Source: an uncultured Marvinbryantia sp. (GTDB lineage: Bacteria > Bacillota > Clostridia > Lachnospirales > Lachnospiraceae). Taken from it: 50,033 bases of DNA. The stretch spans positions 1 to 50,033 of the forward strand of contig CAKRRF010000020.1 in assembly GCA_934394985.1 (NCBI GenBank), written 5' to 3'. Shown piece by piece: positions 1 to 8,590 of the stretch. Below the pieces are notes generated by a model. It saw nothing but the letters and a program-made list of their open reading frames with translations. It searched no databases and was not told where the DNA came from. Numbering within the stretch: the stretch's first letter is position 1; each line of letters starts with the position of its first letter. The translations under genes were made by a program, and so were the position numbers.

Positions 1-1
1 A

Positions 2-235
2 ATTGGAAACGCAAAAGAACGATTTGGGAAGAAATCAAAAGCAGTAGAAAAAGCGAAAGAAATGTGTTCCCATATCGCAGACGAGGTAAAAGATGTATGT
101 TCCTATGTTAGTGACAATACATGTGGAGACGGTGTGCTTGCTCTCGCGAAAAGCCCCAGTTTAAGCGGGTTTTCAGGCTTTTGTGCCGAATATGAACCTG
201 TGTTTTTAGCAGGAAAATATGAGGATTTAGAGTGA
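2..235 (+). CDS. C-terminal part of an unknown protein
   Basis: The first 78 codons of the window form one open frame entering from the left edge and ending in TGA. The 77 visible residues begin with a Lys/Glu-rich stretch that looks helical, then a segment with three spaced cysteines (VCSYVSDNTCGDG) and an acidic end (KYEDLE). I do not recognise the family. The start lies outside the window, so the total length is unknown. The gene is separated from the defence operon by a hairpin and a new promoter, so it is probably a separate transcription unit. Confidence 0.55.
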   Translation: MGNAKERFGKKSKAVEKAKEMCSHIADEVKDVCSYVSDNTCGDGVLALAKSPSLSGFSGFCAEYEPVFLAGKYEDLE

Positions 236-244
236 TTTTAATAG

Positions 245-326
245 GGGTGTTAAAAAATCTGCGCAATAAGCCTTGTGCGCCGAGATTTTATCGGACTAAA
301 GCTGTGCGCGGATTATATAAACACCC
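245..326. repeat. Long imperfect inverted repeat (structured hairpin)
   Basis: GGGTGTT at 245-251 pairs with AACACCC at 320-326. AATCTGCGCA at 256-265 pairs with TGCGCGGATT at 305-314 with one G-T wobble. A small inner stem CCGA/TCGG lies at 280-294. The whole forms an arm about 80 nt long just after the stop of the first gene and just before a strong promoter. There is no terminal T-run on the plus strand, so it is not a simple terminator. It could be a structured RNA, an attenuator or a small palindromic element. Confidence 0.55.
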
Positions 327-337
327 TTAAAATTCGC

Positions 338-366
338 TTGAAAGTATTCAGATAAATGAATATAAT
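338..366 (+). promoter_or_regulatory. Sigma-A promoter of the defence operon
   Basis: TTGAAA at 338-343 and a perfect TATAAT at 361-366 are separated by exactly 17 nt. The first gene (HTH protein, start 411) lies 45 nt downstream with a GGAGG site at about 402-406. No other comparably good promoter is visible between here and 8531, so it probably drives the whole restriction operon. Confidence 0.75.
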
Positions 367-410
367 GTATTTTGTAAGAGAAATACATGGGAAGTTAATC
401 GGAGGAAAAA

Positions 411-581
411 ATGAACTATTTAACTTCAATAGAAACTGCAGAACGCTGGGGAATATCATCAAGAAGAGTCGCGCTACTGTGTAGCGAAGGTCGCGTAGAA
501 GGAAGCGTGAAAAAAGGAAAAACATGGCTAATTCCGGATAATGCAAAAAAACCGGATGATCCAAGAAAAAATAAAAGGTGA
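411..581 (+). CDS. Small helix-turn-helix DNA-binding protein
   Basis: This 56-residue protein starts at ATG 411 behind a GGAGGAAAA ribosome site. The sequence (TAERWGISSRRVALLCSEGR, then KKGKTWLIPDNA) is the usual shape of an excisionase/MerR-like minimal HTH: a winged helix in which the recognition helix is followed by a basic Trp-containing strand. Its stop overlaps the ribosome site of the methylase at 586, so the two are translated from one message. The likely role is control of the restriction-modification operon, comparable in position to the small controller gene of the lactococcal LlaI system. The target is unknown; a small recombination directionality factor is the alternative. Confidence 0.7.
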   Translation: MNYLTSIETAERWGISSRRVALLCSEGRVEGSVKKGKTWLIPDNAKKPDDPRKNKR

Positions 582-585
582 AAAT

Positions 586-1599
586 ATGGGATACAGATAC
601 ATTGGTTCTAAAGCCAGAATTGTAGATGAAATAATGAATTATGTTGATATATATCCAGGGAAAGGCAGGTTCATTGATGGATTTTGTGGAATGGGACATG
701 TTGCTATTGCAGCGGCCAATAAACATTGGCCAGTTATTGTTAACGATCAAATGCTATATGCCGGATATATATCAAAGGCGAGACTGTTAGCGACATCACA
801 AGCTCAATTTAAAAATTTGGGTGGATATGAGAATGTAATTCGGTTCTTAAATGAGCTTGAAGGTGAGGAAGGATTTTTTTGGAAAGAATATAGCCCAGCA
901 TCAGAAAATTTGATAGGAACAAGGAGACAGTATTTCTCTATCAATAATGCAAAAAAGATTGATGCAATCAGAAGCCAAATAATGAAATGGACTAATAATC
1001 TGCTTATAAATGAAGATGAAAGAATATTATTACTTGTCAATCTCATGGAAGCGATAAATAGTGTTGCAAATATAGCTGGCACATATGGTTGCTTTTTAGC
1101 AAAGTGGACTTCACAAGCAGAACAACCTCTCAAACTTGAAATATCGGAATTAAGATCGGACAGATGTGATGTTATTTTATCATGTGATAATGTTACTAAT
1201 CTTGATTATAAAGAGGATGATGTGGTCTATTTGGATCCACCATATACGAAAAGACAATACGCTTCATACTATCATATTTTAGAAACGATAGCTGCTGAAG
1301 ACATGCCTATTGTAGAAGGTGTTTCAGGGTTAAGACCATGGAAAGAAAAGGCATCAGATTTCTGCTATAAAAGAAAAGCATTAATAAGCATGATAGATTT
1401 ATTAGATAGCATTAATTCAAAAAAAATATTGCTTTCATACAGTAATGATGGACATATTGATTTGGATGAATTAATGCCAGAAATGCAAAAACTTGGACAA
1501 GTTTCTGTACACGAATTAAAGAATATTAATCGGTACAAATCAAATAATGAAACCGATGGAAGGAAGGTAAAAGAGTACTTGATTGTACTTGAAAAATAA
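586..1599 (+). CDS. D12-class adenine-N6 DNA methyltransferase
   Basis: The 337-residue protein has the D12 (Dam-like) order: YIGSK near residue 5, the SAM-binding motif I FCGMG at 33-37 and the catalytic motif IV DPPY at 217-220, followed by TKRQYASYYHILETI, typical of this class. It should transfer a methyl group from S-adenosylmethionine to N6 of adenine in a specific DNA site. ATG 586 was chosen over an in-frame upstream ATG at 541 because AGGTG lies just upstream at 575-579 and the family begins at the YIGSK segment. The next methylase begins 1 nt after its stop, implying coupled translation. Lying beside McrBC-like genes, it is most likely the protective arm of a restriction system. Confidence 0.9.
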   Translation: MGYRYIGSKARIVDEIMNYVDIYPGKGRFIDGFCGMGHVAIAAANKHWPVIVNDQMLYAGYISKARLLATSQAQFKNLGGYENVIRFLNELEGEEGFFWKEYSPASENLIGTRRQYFSINNAKKIDAIRSQIMKWTNNLLINEDERILLLVNLMEAINSVANIAGTYGCFLAKWTSQAEQPLKLEISELRSDRCDVILSCDNVTNLDYKEDDVVYLDPPYTKRQYASYYHILETIAAEDMPIVEGVSGLRPWKEKASDFCYKRKALISMIDLLDSINSKKILLSYSNDGHIDLDELMPEMQKLGQVSVHELKNINRYKSNNETDGRKVKEYLIVLEK

Positions 1600-1600
1600 T

Positions 1601-3727
1601 ATGGCAGTTGTTAATACTTTTGAGAATAGTTTACTATTGCCGGTCTATGTGATAATTGATTCAATTTCGGAAATGGTTGGCAGAGATGCAAAAATGGAAA
1701 GCCTTATATATGTAGCATCTCGCTATTCAGGGGTTCAGTATCATAATGAGATTGATGGAATAGAGTTTTCACAAAATGAATATCAGTTGGTGAAAGATAA
1801 TCTCATTAATTTATATCAATTAGTAAATGATATTAAAGTTCCGGTACCTTTGGCGTTATGTTCATTAGCTAGAGAGCAGTTATCATATGCGGATCAGAAA
1901 AAAAATGGTGTCTACTATACAGATTTTAGAATCGCTGAATATATGGCCGGGAGTATTTGCGAAAGTATTTTGCCCTGTAATAGTATAGTTGATACTGCAG
2001 CCGGTACTGGAATTCTTTTGACGGCAGTGGCATTAAAAAGCAAGGAAAAGTGGAAAAAAGAGGATTTTTCATATTGGATAAAGAAAAATGTATATGCTGT
2101 TGATATGTCAGAATCAGCATTAAGGGGCATACAAATTGCTTTTTTATCGCTAATAAATGATATAGATGATCTTATAAAGCTGAGAAAACATTTATATTTA
2201 GACGACAGTCTGCTAGGAGAGTTTTCGCAAAAGAAGAAAAAATTCGATTATATAATTGGTAATCCGCCTTGGGGAAAAATAAAATTGAGCAGACATATGT
2301 TTGCAAAGTCATTAGGCGTTGAACATATATATGGTAGTGAATTCGAAGATTTTAAGAATGAGCACTATGATAAAGAAAAACAGATATTAACCGATTATAG
2401 TAATCAAGTCAGAGAAAAATTTAAACTGATAGGAAGCGGAGAAATAGATCTTTACATGCCATTTTTTGAAAACGCAATGAATAGAGTGAGTAATTGTGGG
2501 AAAGTGGTAATATTAGTTCCGGCTGGGTTAATACGAGCCCAGGGGACAGAAAATTTAAGACGTGTCCTGTTTGAAAAATTTGGAAATATAAAAGTGGTTG
2601 TCTTTGATAACAAAGATAGATACTTTGCAATAGATACACGATTTAAGTTTTTATGTGTTGAGTTTGAAAAAGCTGGAGCTGAAATTAGAGTATCATTGCC
2701 GCAATATACAGGAAAACAAATTTTAGATAGCAAAAGTGTTGTGTACACTAAGCAAAATTTGAGAAATATTCGTGCAGACTATTCGATTCCTGAATTATAT
2801 ACAGAAGATGAATTAAATATTTTTGAAAAGATGGTCTGTAATGGTACTACTGAGTTTGATAAGGGAATTTGGGAAATGGATATCGCTCGTGAAGTAGATA
2901 TGACTTCATTTTCTAAGTATTTTCAACGAAACAGTAGAGACGGATTGCCTGTAATTGAAGGAAGAATGGTAAATAATTTCAGAATTGGGGCTAAATCATA
3001 TATCAGTGGACAGGGAAGAAGTGCGGTATGGAAAACAAATAAAATTGGTTCCGCTGTTATTAAACCACAATTTGTTATAGCTCCATCAAGTTTGCCAGAG
3101 TCAATAAAGATACGAACAACTCAAAAACGTGCGGGGTTTTGCGATATAGCAGGACAAACAAATGAAAGGGCTATGATGTCAGCAATAATTCCGGATGGTG
3201 TGGTTTGTGGAAACAAGGTTCCTACGGTTATTTTTCCGAACAGCGATAAGGGCATATATGCTTGGGTTGGTGTTACGAATTCATTTGTATACGATTGGTT
3301 TTTGAGACGGGTATTAACGACAACTGTAAATTATTTCTTGCTTAAAAGTATTCCTATTCCTGCAGTTGATCCTGGTGATAATAGACTGGCTAAAATAATA
3401 GAAAATGTTAAGCAACTAGAATTGTTGGATTCAGAAGGTGCAAATTACGATAAGTATGAGAATCTTAGAAGTGAAAATGATGTTTTGGTAGCCAAATTAT
3501 ATGGGATTACAGGAAGAGAAATGAGATTGATTTTAGAGGATTTTAATCTTCTAGATAGAGGACAGCCTGCGATAGAGGGAGAGGCTACATCCACTATTAC
3601 ACGAGATATGATTTTAAAGACATTTGGTGATTTAGATGTCAAATATTATGATGAACGAGTAAAGAAAGCAAAATCTGCTGGAGCTATTGCATACATTAAT
3701 GCTGAACTTCAGAGAGAAATGAGGTGA
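1601..3727 (+). CDS. Gamma-type N6-adenine DNA methylase with specificity domain
   Basis: The 708-residue protein carries GVYYTD at 103-108, motif I DTAAGTG at 131-137 and motif IV NPPW at 221-224, which together define the gamma (TaqI/Eco57I-like) N6-adenine methylases. The roughly 450 residues after NPPW are long enough to hold a TaqI-like target recognition domain. No nuclease motif is visible in the N-terminal 100 residues, so it does not look like a type IIG fusion. ATG 1601 follows the upstream stop by 1 nt; a TTG at 1583 is a weaker alternative. Two adenine methylases of different classes in one operon would fit an asymmetric recognition site in which each strand needs its own enzyme (inference). 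Confidence 0.88.
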   Translation: MAVVNTFENSLLLPVYVIIDSISEMVGRDAKMESLIYVASRYSGVQYHNEIDGIEFSQNEYQLVKDNLINLYQLVNDIKVPVPLALCSLAREQLSYADQKKNGVYYTDFRIAEYMAGSICESILPCNSIVDTAAGTGILLTAVALKSKEKWKKEDFSYWIKKNVYAVDMSESALRGIQIAFLSLINDIDDLIKLRKHLYLDDSLLGEFSQKKKKFDYIIGNPPWGKIKLSRHMFAKSLGVEHIYGSEFEDFKNEHYDKEKQILTDYSNQVREKFKLIGSGEIDLYMPFFENAMNRVSNCGKVVILVPAGLIRAQGTENLRRVLFEKFGNIKVVVFDNKDRYFAIDTRFKFLCVEFEKAGAEIRVSLPQYTGKQILDSKSVVYTKQNLRNIRADYSIPELYTEDELNIFEKMVCNGTTEFDKGIWEMDIAREVDMTSFSKYFQRNSRDGLPVIEGRMVNNFRIGAKSYISGQGRSAVWKTNKIGSAVIKPQFVIAPSSLPESIKIRTTQKRAGFCDIAGQTNERAMMSAIIPDGVVCGNKVPTVIFPNSDKGIYAWVGVTNSFVYDWFLRRVLTTTVNYFLLKSIPIPAVDPGDNRLAKIIENVKQLELLDSEGANYDKYENLRSENDVLVAKLYGITGREMRLILEDFNLLDRGQPAIEGEATSTITRDMILKTFGDLDVKYYDERVKKAKSAGAIAYINAELQREMR

Positions 3728-3731
3728 AATT

Positions 3732-4268
3732 ATGGCACAAGGCGTTAAAAGATTTATATTTAAGGAATTGGTTGAGGGGGATTTTAGAAAGTTTTTTGCA
3801 CAATCAAATGATACAGATTCCGGTGGTGGGGCGAGAGACTTAAGATATAAACCACAGAAAGAGTTTTATCCTTTTTTTGAAAAGATGATGATTGAAAAAG
3901 ACAACTCAGGAAAGTTGAAAGATAAGTTTCATTGGATCATAAATGGAAAGGAAGTAACGACAAAGTTTATAGTTCATCCGCCTACAAACTCTAGACCTAA
4001 TGAAATAAGAATAGGACAAGTGAATAAGTGTATACCGGATGAGGCAGTGCCAGATGTGCATACAAATACTATTTTTTTAATAGTTCAATTGGATGATCTT
4101 ACGATATGGCCATATTTTGTGACATATGACTCTATAGAAAATGAGGACTGGGATCCAATAGTTAAACAGGTAATACTAGAGGCATATACAACAGATAAAC
4201 GAAGTACGACTACTGCCACAGGCTTTTATGATTATGAGACTAAGGAGGAGTATCACTATGGCAAATAA
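3732..4268 (+). CDS. Unknown protein of McrBC-like restriction operon
   Basis: This 178-residue protein has a strong GAGGTG site overlapping the previous stop. I do not recognise the family. A glycine-rich stretch (DSGGGARDLRY, about residues 28-38) followed by KPQKEFYPFF looks conserved. The middle is rich in beta-type sequence (HPPTNSRPNEIRIGQV, IFLIVQLDDLTIWPYFVTY). It lies between the methylases and the McrB-like gene, the position occupied in LlaI by a third restriction subunit. A DNA-recognition or accessory cleavage subunit is the simplest guess. Its last 11 nt overlap the McrB-like gene. Confidence 0.75.
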   Translation: MAQGVKRFIFKELVEGDFRKFFAQSNDTDSGGGARDLRYKPQKEFYPFFEKMMIEKDNSGKLKDKFHWIINGKEVTTKFIVHPPTNSRPNEIRIGQVNKCIPDEAVPDVHTNTIFLIVQLDDLTIWPYFVTYDSIENEDWDPIVKQVILEAYTTDKRSTTTATGFYDYETKEEYHYGK

Positions 4269-5379
4269 GATATCAAAGCAAGCTGAGGAAATTTTAACAG
4301 CTTTAGCAAAACATAAAAATGTATTAATATCAGGGGCTCCGGCAACTGGAAAATCGCGACTTCTAAATGAAATTGCAGATGCGTTTATAAATTTCCCTGA
4401 TTATGTAACAGTTACTCGCCCGGTACATAATTCTGCCTCGGCAATCCCTATCCCAAGAACCGTAACAGAAGAGAGTAATAAAAATTTTCCTGTTCCTACT
4501 GCGACCAATAGAAAAGTTTTTCGTACAACATTTCATCAGAATACGAAGTATAGAGAGGTGATTTCTGGAATTGTACCAGTGGTTGGTGAAAATGGCAAAT
4601 ACACTGTAATGCAAGGGATTTTATATCGTGCAAGTGAATTTGCAAAGAATCAGAGTTCGGCAGCCTTACTTATTATTGATGAGATTAATCGAGGACCTGC
4701 TGTTGAGGTTTTTGGGGGTAGCATCGTTGCTATCGAGCCAGATAAAAGATTAGCTCCAGATAATACTGAGACAATAAATACTCAAAAATTTGAGATCATG
4801 AATATGGAGGGAAATATGGAAGAATATGCATTTCCCTCAAATTTGTACATATTAAGTGCCATGAATTCTGCAGATGCATCTATAGCTCCATTAGATGTTG
4901 CATTTTTGCGTCGTTGGTTTACATATAAATTGAAACCAACAAGTGAAGCATTATATAGCATTTATAATACGAGTCCAGCTAACTTAGTAAAAGAACCTAA
5001 ATCGGCAGAGGAACTATATGCCTCGGCAATTAAAGCCTGGGAAAAGATCAATTCTAGAATTTCGGTAGGTAGAGGGGAAGATTATCAGATAGGACAAGGA
5101 ATATTTTTGGCAGTTCATCCAGAACCAACAACTGATTTGGAACTAGCTAAAGAATCAATCGCTGATGTATGGCCATATATCCTAACACATATAGAAGAAT
5201 GTTTTTGGAATGATACAGATGCAATAAGTAGTGTTTTGAATATTAATTCCGACAACATAGATCATCCATACCAGATTGAGAATGTTACATTTGCAGGAGA
5301 GGAAAGAGAAAGAATAAAATTTGTAGATATAACGAAAGACAATGTTATTCCTCTTTTAAATGCAATTATAGGTGAGTAA
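4258..5379 (+). CDS. McrB-like AAA+ GTPase (restriction subunit)
   Basis: The 373-residue AAA+ protein has Walker A GAPATGKS at 26-33, Walker B LLIIDEINRG at about 137-146, and AMNSADASIAPLD at 201-213 followed by an RR finger at 218-219. The MN(S/T)AD signature is the motif associated with GTP use in McrB. A typical McrB also has an N-terminal DNA-binding domain; here almost nothing precedes Walker A, so recognition must be supplied by another subunit. ATG 4258 was chosen because AAGGAGG lies 10 nt upstream; an in-frame ATG at 4228 has none. The next gene follows its TAA without a gap. Predicted role: GTP-driven translocation motor working with the McrC-like nuclease. Confidence 0.9.
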   Translation: MANKISKQAEEILTALAKHKNVLISGAPATGKSRLLNEIADAFINFPDYVTVTRPVHNSASAIPIPRTVTEESNKNFPVPTATNRKVFRTTFHQNTKYREVISGIVPVVGENGKYTVMQGILYRASEFAKNQSSAALLIIDEINRGPAVEVFGGSIVAIEPDKRLAPDNTETINTQKFEIMNMEGNMEEYAFPSNLYILSAMNSADASIAPLDVAFLRRWFTYKLKPTSEALYSIYNTSPANLVKEPKSAEELYASAIKAWEKINSRISVGRGEDYQIGQGIFLAVHPEPTTDLELAKESIADVWPYILTHIEECFWNDTDAISSVLNINSDNIDHPYQIENVTFAGEERERIKFVDITKDNVIPLLNAIIGE

Positions 5380-6666
5380 ATGGATAAGTTAGTTTTCCAC
5401 GAATACGGTCAAGGTGTTAGGCTTGACAGCTTAGAACAAGAATTGAACCTGAATGAAAAAGAAGTGTATGCTTTAATTAGGCAGTTTAATGATAAATTGA
5501 AAAAAATGCTTGATATAAAGTCTGATACATTTGTTTTGGACGGAAATATTGTATATGCTAAAGATGCTGCGGGTATTTTTAAAGTCGGAAAATTAGAGAT
5601 TGAGATTGTTCCAAAATTTTTAGGAATTAAACAAGGTAATTGGAAAGATGATTTTTTACAATTATTGTTGTTGACTCACAGCGGGAGCATTTTATATTCA
5701 GAACATATTGGCGGAGGGACTAAAACACAATCAACTTTGTATGATGTTTTAGCATCAGAGTTTATAAAAATATTTGCTCAAAATAAAAAATACTATATTA
5801 GAAAGTATCGAAAAGAAGAATTTTTTGACTATAGTATAGAAGGCGAGATTGATTTTGAAAGTATTTATGAAAATAATCCAGAAGGTGTAAGACAGTTTAG
5901 TTCGAAATTTGATAAGACAAATGTATATAATGCAACAATTGCAATGGCAGCAGCAATCATAAGAAACAAGGCTAAGAAGGTAGAAAATATTATGGGACTT
6001 AGTAATATTGTTTCTTTCTTAGGGAAACAAGAAAATTATGATTTTTCATATAAGGTACCATTAAAATCACGAGATCGACGATGGAAAAACTTGTATGATG
6101 TATCTTATGAAGTCGTTAGAGGAATGTCGTTTACTTATCATGATAAAAAATCATTTTTTAATGCCCCTGGATATGTTTTCTCGACCTGGCAGATTTGGCA
6201 GAATATAATAGAACATGCCCTTATCGTAGGCCTAAAAGATATGAAGGTACGTGCGCAATCAACATATGCATTAGGAGAGAAATATGATAATCATGGCAAG
6301 AAGCAATCAATTGAAGTAAGACCAGATATCGTGATACAGAATAAGAAAAATAAAGCAATTGAATTACTGGTAGATGCAAAGTACAAAGGAAGATATAATC
6401 GCAGAGACTTTTCTGTATCAAACGCAGATGTGTATGAAGGAATTGCTTTTAGTTTAGCTACTGGATGTAAAAAATTAATTTTATTGTATCCGAGAACAGA
6501 TGATAAAGTGATGGAAATTGGTGCTGTAGAAGTTGTAAATACAGTCAAGGTGAACGATCTTGAAATAATAGGTGCTAAAGTGGAAATGTCAGGAATAGCA
6601 TCCCCAGGCGGTATAGGTAAATTTATTCGTAATTTAAGTTCAGAGATCAGGTCATATTTTGACTAA
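5380..6666 (+). CDS. McrC-like PD-(D/E)XK nuclease (restriction subunit)
   Basis: The 428-residue protein matches the McrC plan: a beta-rich N-terminal domain that contacts the McrB ring, a helical middle, and a C-terminal PD-(D/E)XK nuclease with PD at 315-316 and DAK at 332-334 inside LLVDAKYKGRY. It is expected to cut DNA when activated by the McrB-like GTPase. ATG 5380 abuts the upstream stop (TAAATG), so the two are translationally coupled. Unlike type IV McrBC, this pair shares an operon with two methylases, so it probably attacks unmodified rather than methylated DNA. Confidence 0.88.
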   Translation: MDKLVFHEYGQGVRLDSLEQELNLNEKEVYALIRQFNDKLKKMLDIKSDTFVLDGNIVYAKDAAGIFKVGKLEIEIVPKFLGIKQGNWKDDFLQLLLLTHSGSILYSEHIGGGTKTQSTLYDVLASEFIKIFAQNKKYYIRKYRKEEFFDYSIEGEIDFESIYENNPEGVRQFSSKFDKTNVYNATIAMAAAIIRNKAKKVENIMGLSNIVSFLGKQENYDFSYKVPLKSRDRRWKNLYDVSYEVVRGMSFTYHDKKSFFNAPGYVFSTWQIWQNIIEHALIVGLKDMKVRAQSTYALGEKYDNHGKKQSIEVRPDIVIQNKKNKAIELLVDAKYKGRYNRRDFSVSNADVYEGIAFSLATGCKKLILLYPRTDDKVMEIGAVEVVNTVKVNDLEIIGAKVEMSGIASPGGIGKFIRNLSSEIRSYFD

Positions 6667-6706
6667 ACGGTTGTCAATGATGATATAGAAATGAGGTGTA
6701 AGTTAG

Positions 6707-7585
6707 ATGGCATATGGAAAATCAATAGAGCTTTTTCTGGTAAATGGAACAGCAGATAGTCTAATTACAGCGGAGCTCTCAAATTGGAATGGAAAAGCTA
6801 TAAAAATTCCGAGAATAGAAGTTAGTGGATGCGATAGAGATGATATTTCTCAGCCAGGTGTTTATTTCTTATTCTGTAAGGAAGATGATGGTTCTGATTC
6901 AGTTTATATTGGAGAGGCAGAAAATGTGAAAGAACGTCTTGTACAGCATATAAGAGATTATCAATCAGAGAAAGAAAAGTATTATTGGAATACTGCAGTA
7001 TTATTTGTTGGAAGAGATCTTAATAAGGCATTGATAAGATATCTAGAGAATAAACTTGTTGAGATTGCAAGAGCAAGTAAACGATATCTGGTGCTGACAA
7101 AAAATACATATAAGAATACGGTACTTAAAGAGTCACAAATTGCAACGATGGATGAGTTTATCGAAAATATAAAAGTGTTGATAAATGCATTGGGTTATAA
7201 AGTACTTGAATCAGTTTCTCATTCAGACAAGGTTGTACATGATATTGATGATGATATTTTTTATATTTCAACTAATGCGGCAACAGCATCTGGACGAGTG
7301 ACTACAGAGGGATTTGTTCTTTTTGAAGGAAGCAAAATTAGTGAAAAGACTGCAGAAAAGTCGCTTAGTAATGGAGCAAAAAATATGCGTAAGCAGTATT
7401 TAGAAAGCGACAGAATTAAGGATTATATTGTACAGGAGGATTTATTATTTTCAAGTTCATCTGCTGCAGCGGATTTTGTTCTAGGCTATAGTGTAAGTGG
7501 ACCTAAGACTTGGAAACTTAAAAATGGACGATCACTCAAGGAAATTGAGAGTGAAGAAGCTGGAGAAGAAGCTGTTCAGGAGTGA
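6707..7585 (+). CDS. GIY-YIG nuclease-family protein with DUF4357
   Basis: This 292-residue protein shows GVYFLF at 51-56 and VYIGEAENVKERL at 66-78, the two strands and the catalytic arginine region of the GIY-YIG fold. The C-terminal quarter (GSKISEKTAEKSLS, then LLFSSSSAAADFVLGYS and WKLKNGRSLKEIE) is the DUF4357 module often attached to such nucleases. It starts 40 nt after the McrC-like gene behind a GAGGTG site. Genes of this kind are common in defence loci, but whether it cuts nucleic acid as part of restriction is not shown. It overlaps no neighbour if the following gene starts at 7602. Confidence 0.85.
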   Translation: MAYGKSIELFLVNGTADSLITAELSNWNGKAIKIPRIEVSGCDRDDISQPGVYFLFCKEDDGSDSVYIGEAENVKERLVQHIRDYQSEKEKYYWNTAVLFVGRDLNKALIRYLENKLVEIARASKRYLVLTKNTYKNTVLKESQIATMDEFIENIKVLINALGYKVLESVSHSDKVVHDIDDDIFYISTNAATASGRVTTEGFVLFEGSKISEKTAEKSLSNGAKNMRKQYLESDRIKDYIVQEDLLFSSSSAAADFVLGYSVSGPKTWKLKNGRSLKEIESEEAGEEAVQE

Positions 7586-7601
7586 GAGTGAGGTGCATAC
7601 A

Positions 7602-8531
7602 GTGGAAGAAAATTTTTGGAAGCGGGGATGCGATTCTATAATATATAAAGGGCTTTTCCTGACGGATGGTATGCTTGAGTATGCAATCAAAAGAAACTGG
7701 TCAGTTCAGAGAAACAATGTAAAATACATAATAGAGATAGAGACATTGTTTAATAGTAAGACCGTTCAAATCAATACTGATAAAAAAATACAGGTTAAAA
7801 AAATGTATGAGATGCTTTGTAAAATTTTGAGCTTTGAATGTTTGTATGATGGACGCTTTTTTGATGCTAATAGTGTTGTAATTGATGGTGAGGATCATAC
7901 GGCAGAGATAAAGGAACATCTATTGTCTTATTATTCCGGGAATAAATATTATACAAAATTCTCACAGCCGCTGAATGATACAAAGTATAAAAGTGGATTT
8001 TGTGCTTGGGAGAGATTTGATAAAAAGTATCGTTTTATGAATCAAATGTATCATTATGTGGGTTACGGCTTAGGCGCGACGGCGGATTTGAGATTGGCAC
8101 TATTTTCGGAGATTTTTGAACCCTTGTCAGAAATGCTGGAGGAGCAGCATACAATTAAAGTAATTAGTACACGTCTTAAAAAGCCAAATGATCCGACATT
8201 CGCTGATAAAATCAGAGCTGTAATGATAGTTTATGGGGTAGATACACTGTTTGCGAATGATGATATAGAGGATGTTATAAAAAAAACGGTGAACACTAGG
8301 AATAAATTATTACATGTAAATGTTGATAAAAAGGAGACGTTAACCGGAGGAGAATGCGGTTTTTATATAAAAAAATATGTGGATATGTACCGAATAATTC
8401 TTATGAAGAATTTAGGAATATATTCTGAGGATAACCAGAAAGAATTAGAGGACAGTGTAAAGAAGTTTAATGAGAATTTTCCACAATTGCGTATAAAAAA
8501 GAAACGTGTTTGTAAAAAGAAAACAAATTGA
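7602..8531 (+). CDS. HEPN-motif protein, possible RNase effector
   Basis: The open frame extends from 7497, but a GTG at 7602 with AGGTG just upstream gives a 309-residue protein that does not overlap the GIY-YIG gene, so I prefer that start. The C-terminal third is helical and contains NTRNKLLHVN, with R233 and H238 forming the R-x4-H signature of HEPN ribonucleases, in the expected context at the start of a long helix. The N-terminal two thirds are unrecognised and look like the ligand or sensor domains of ApeA-type HEPN proteins. It is the last gene of the operon before a terminator. An abortive-infection role is an inference. Confidence 0.7.
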   Translation: MEENFWKRGCDSIIYKGLFLTDGMLEYAIKRNWSVQRNNVKYIIEIETLFNSKTVQINTDKKIQVKKMYEMLCKILSFECLYDGRFFDANSVVIDGEDHTAEIKEHLLSYYSGNKYYTKFSQPLNDTKYKSGFCAWERFDKKYRFMNQMYHYVGYGLGATADLRLALFSEIFEPLSEMLEEQHTIKVISTRLKKPNDPTFADKIRAVMIVYGVDTLFANDDIEDVIKKTVNTRNKLLHVNVDKKETLTGGECGFYIKKYVDMYRIILMKNLGIYSEDNQKELEDSVKKFNENFPQLRIKKKRVCKKKTN

Positions 8532-8560
8532 CAACAGAACAAATGTTCGATATAATAACT

Positions 8561-8590
8561 CTAGGTTCGCTACCTAGGGTTTTTATATTT
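8561..8590 (+). terminator. Terminator of the defence operon
   Basis: CTAGGT (8561-8566) pairs with ACCTAG (8572-8577) around a 5-nt loop and is followed by a T-rich run. It lies 30 nt after the HEPN gene. Confidence 0.7.

Noticed and set aside
313..750. Leftward 145-codon open frame over the start of the defence operon
   Set aside because: It is antisense to the HTH protein and methylase, has no ribosome site and encodes Phe/Ile/Tyr-rich low-complexity sequence typical of the reverse of AT-rich genes.
1583..1600. TTG 1583 as the start of the second methylase
   Set aside because: An ATG directly after the upstream stop (1601) is more usual, and the extra residues (YLKNN) merely reread the end of the first methylase.
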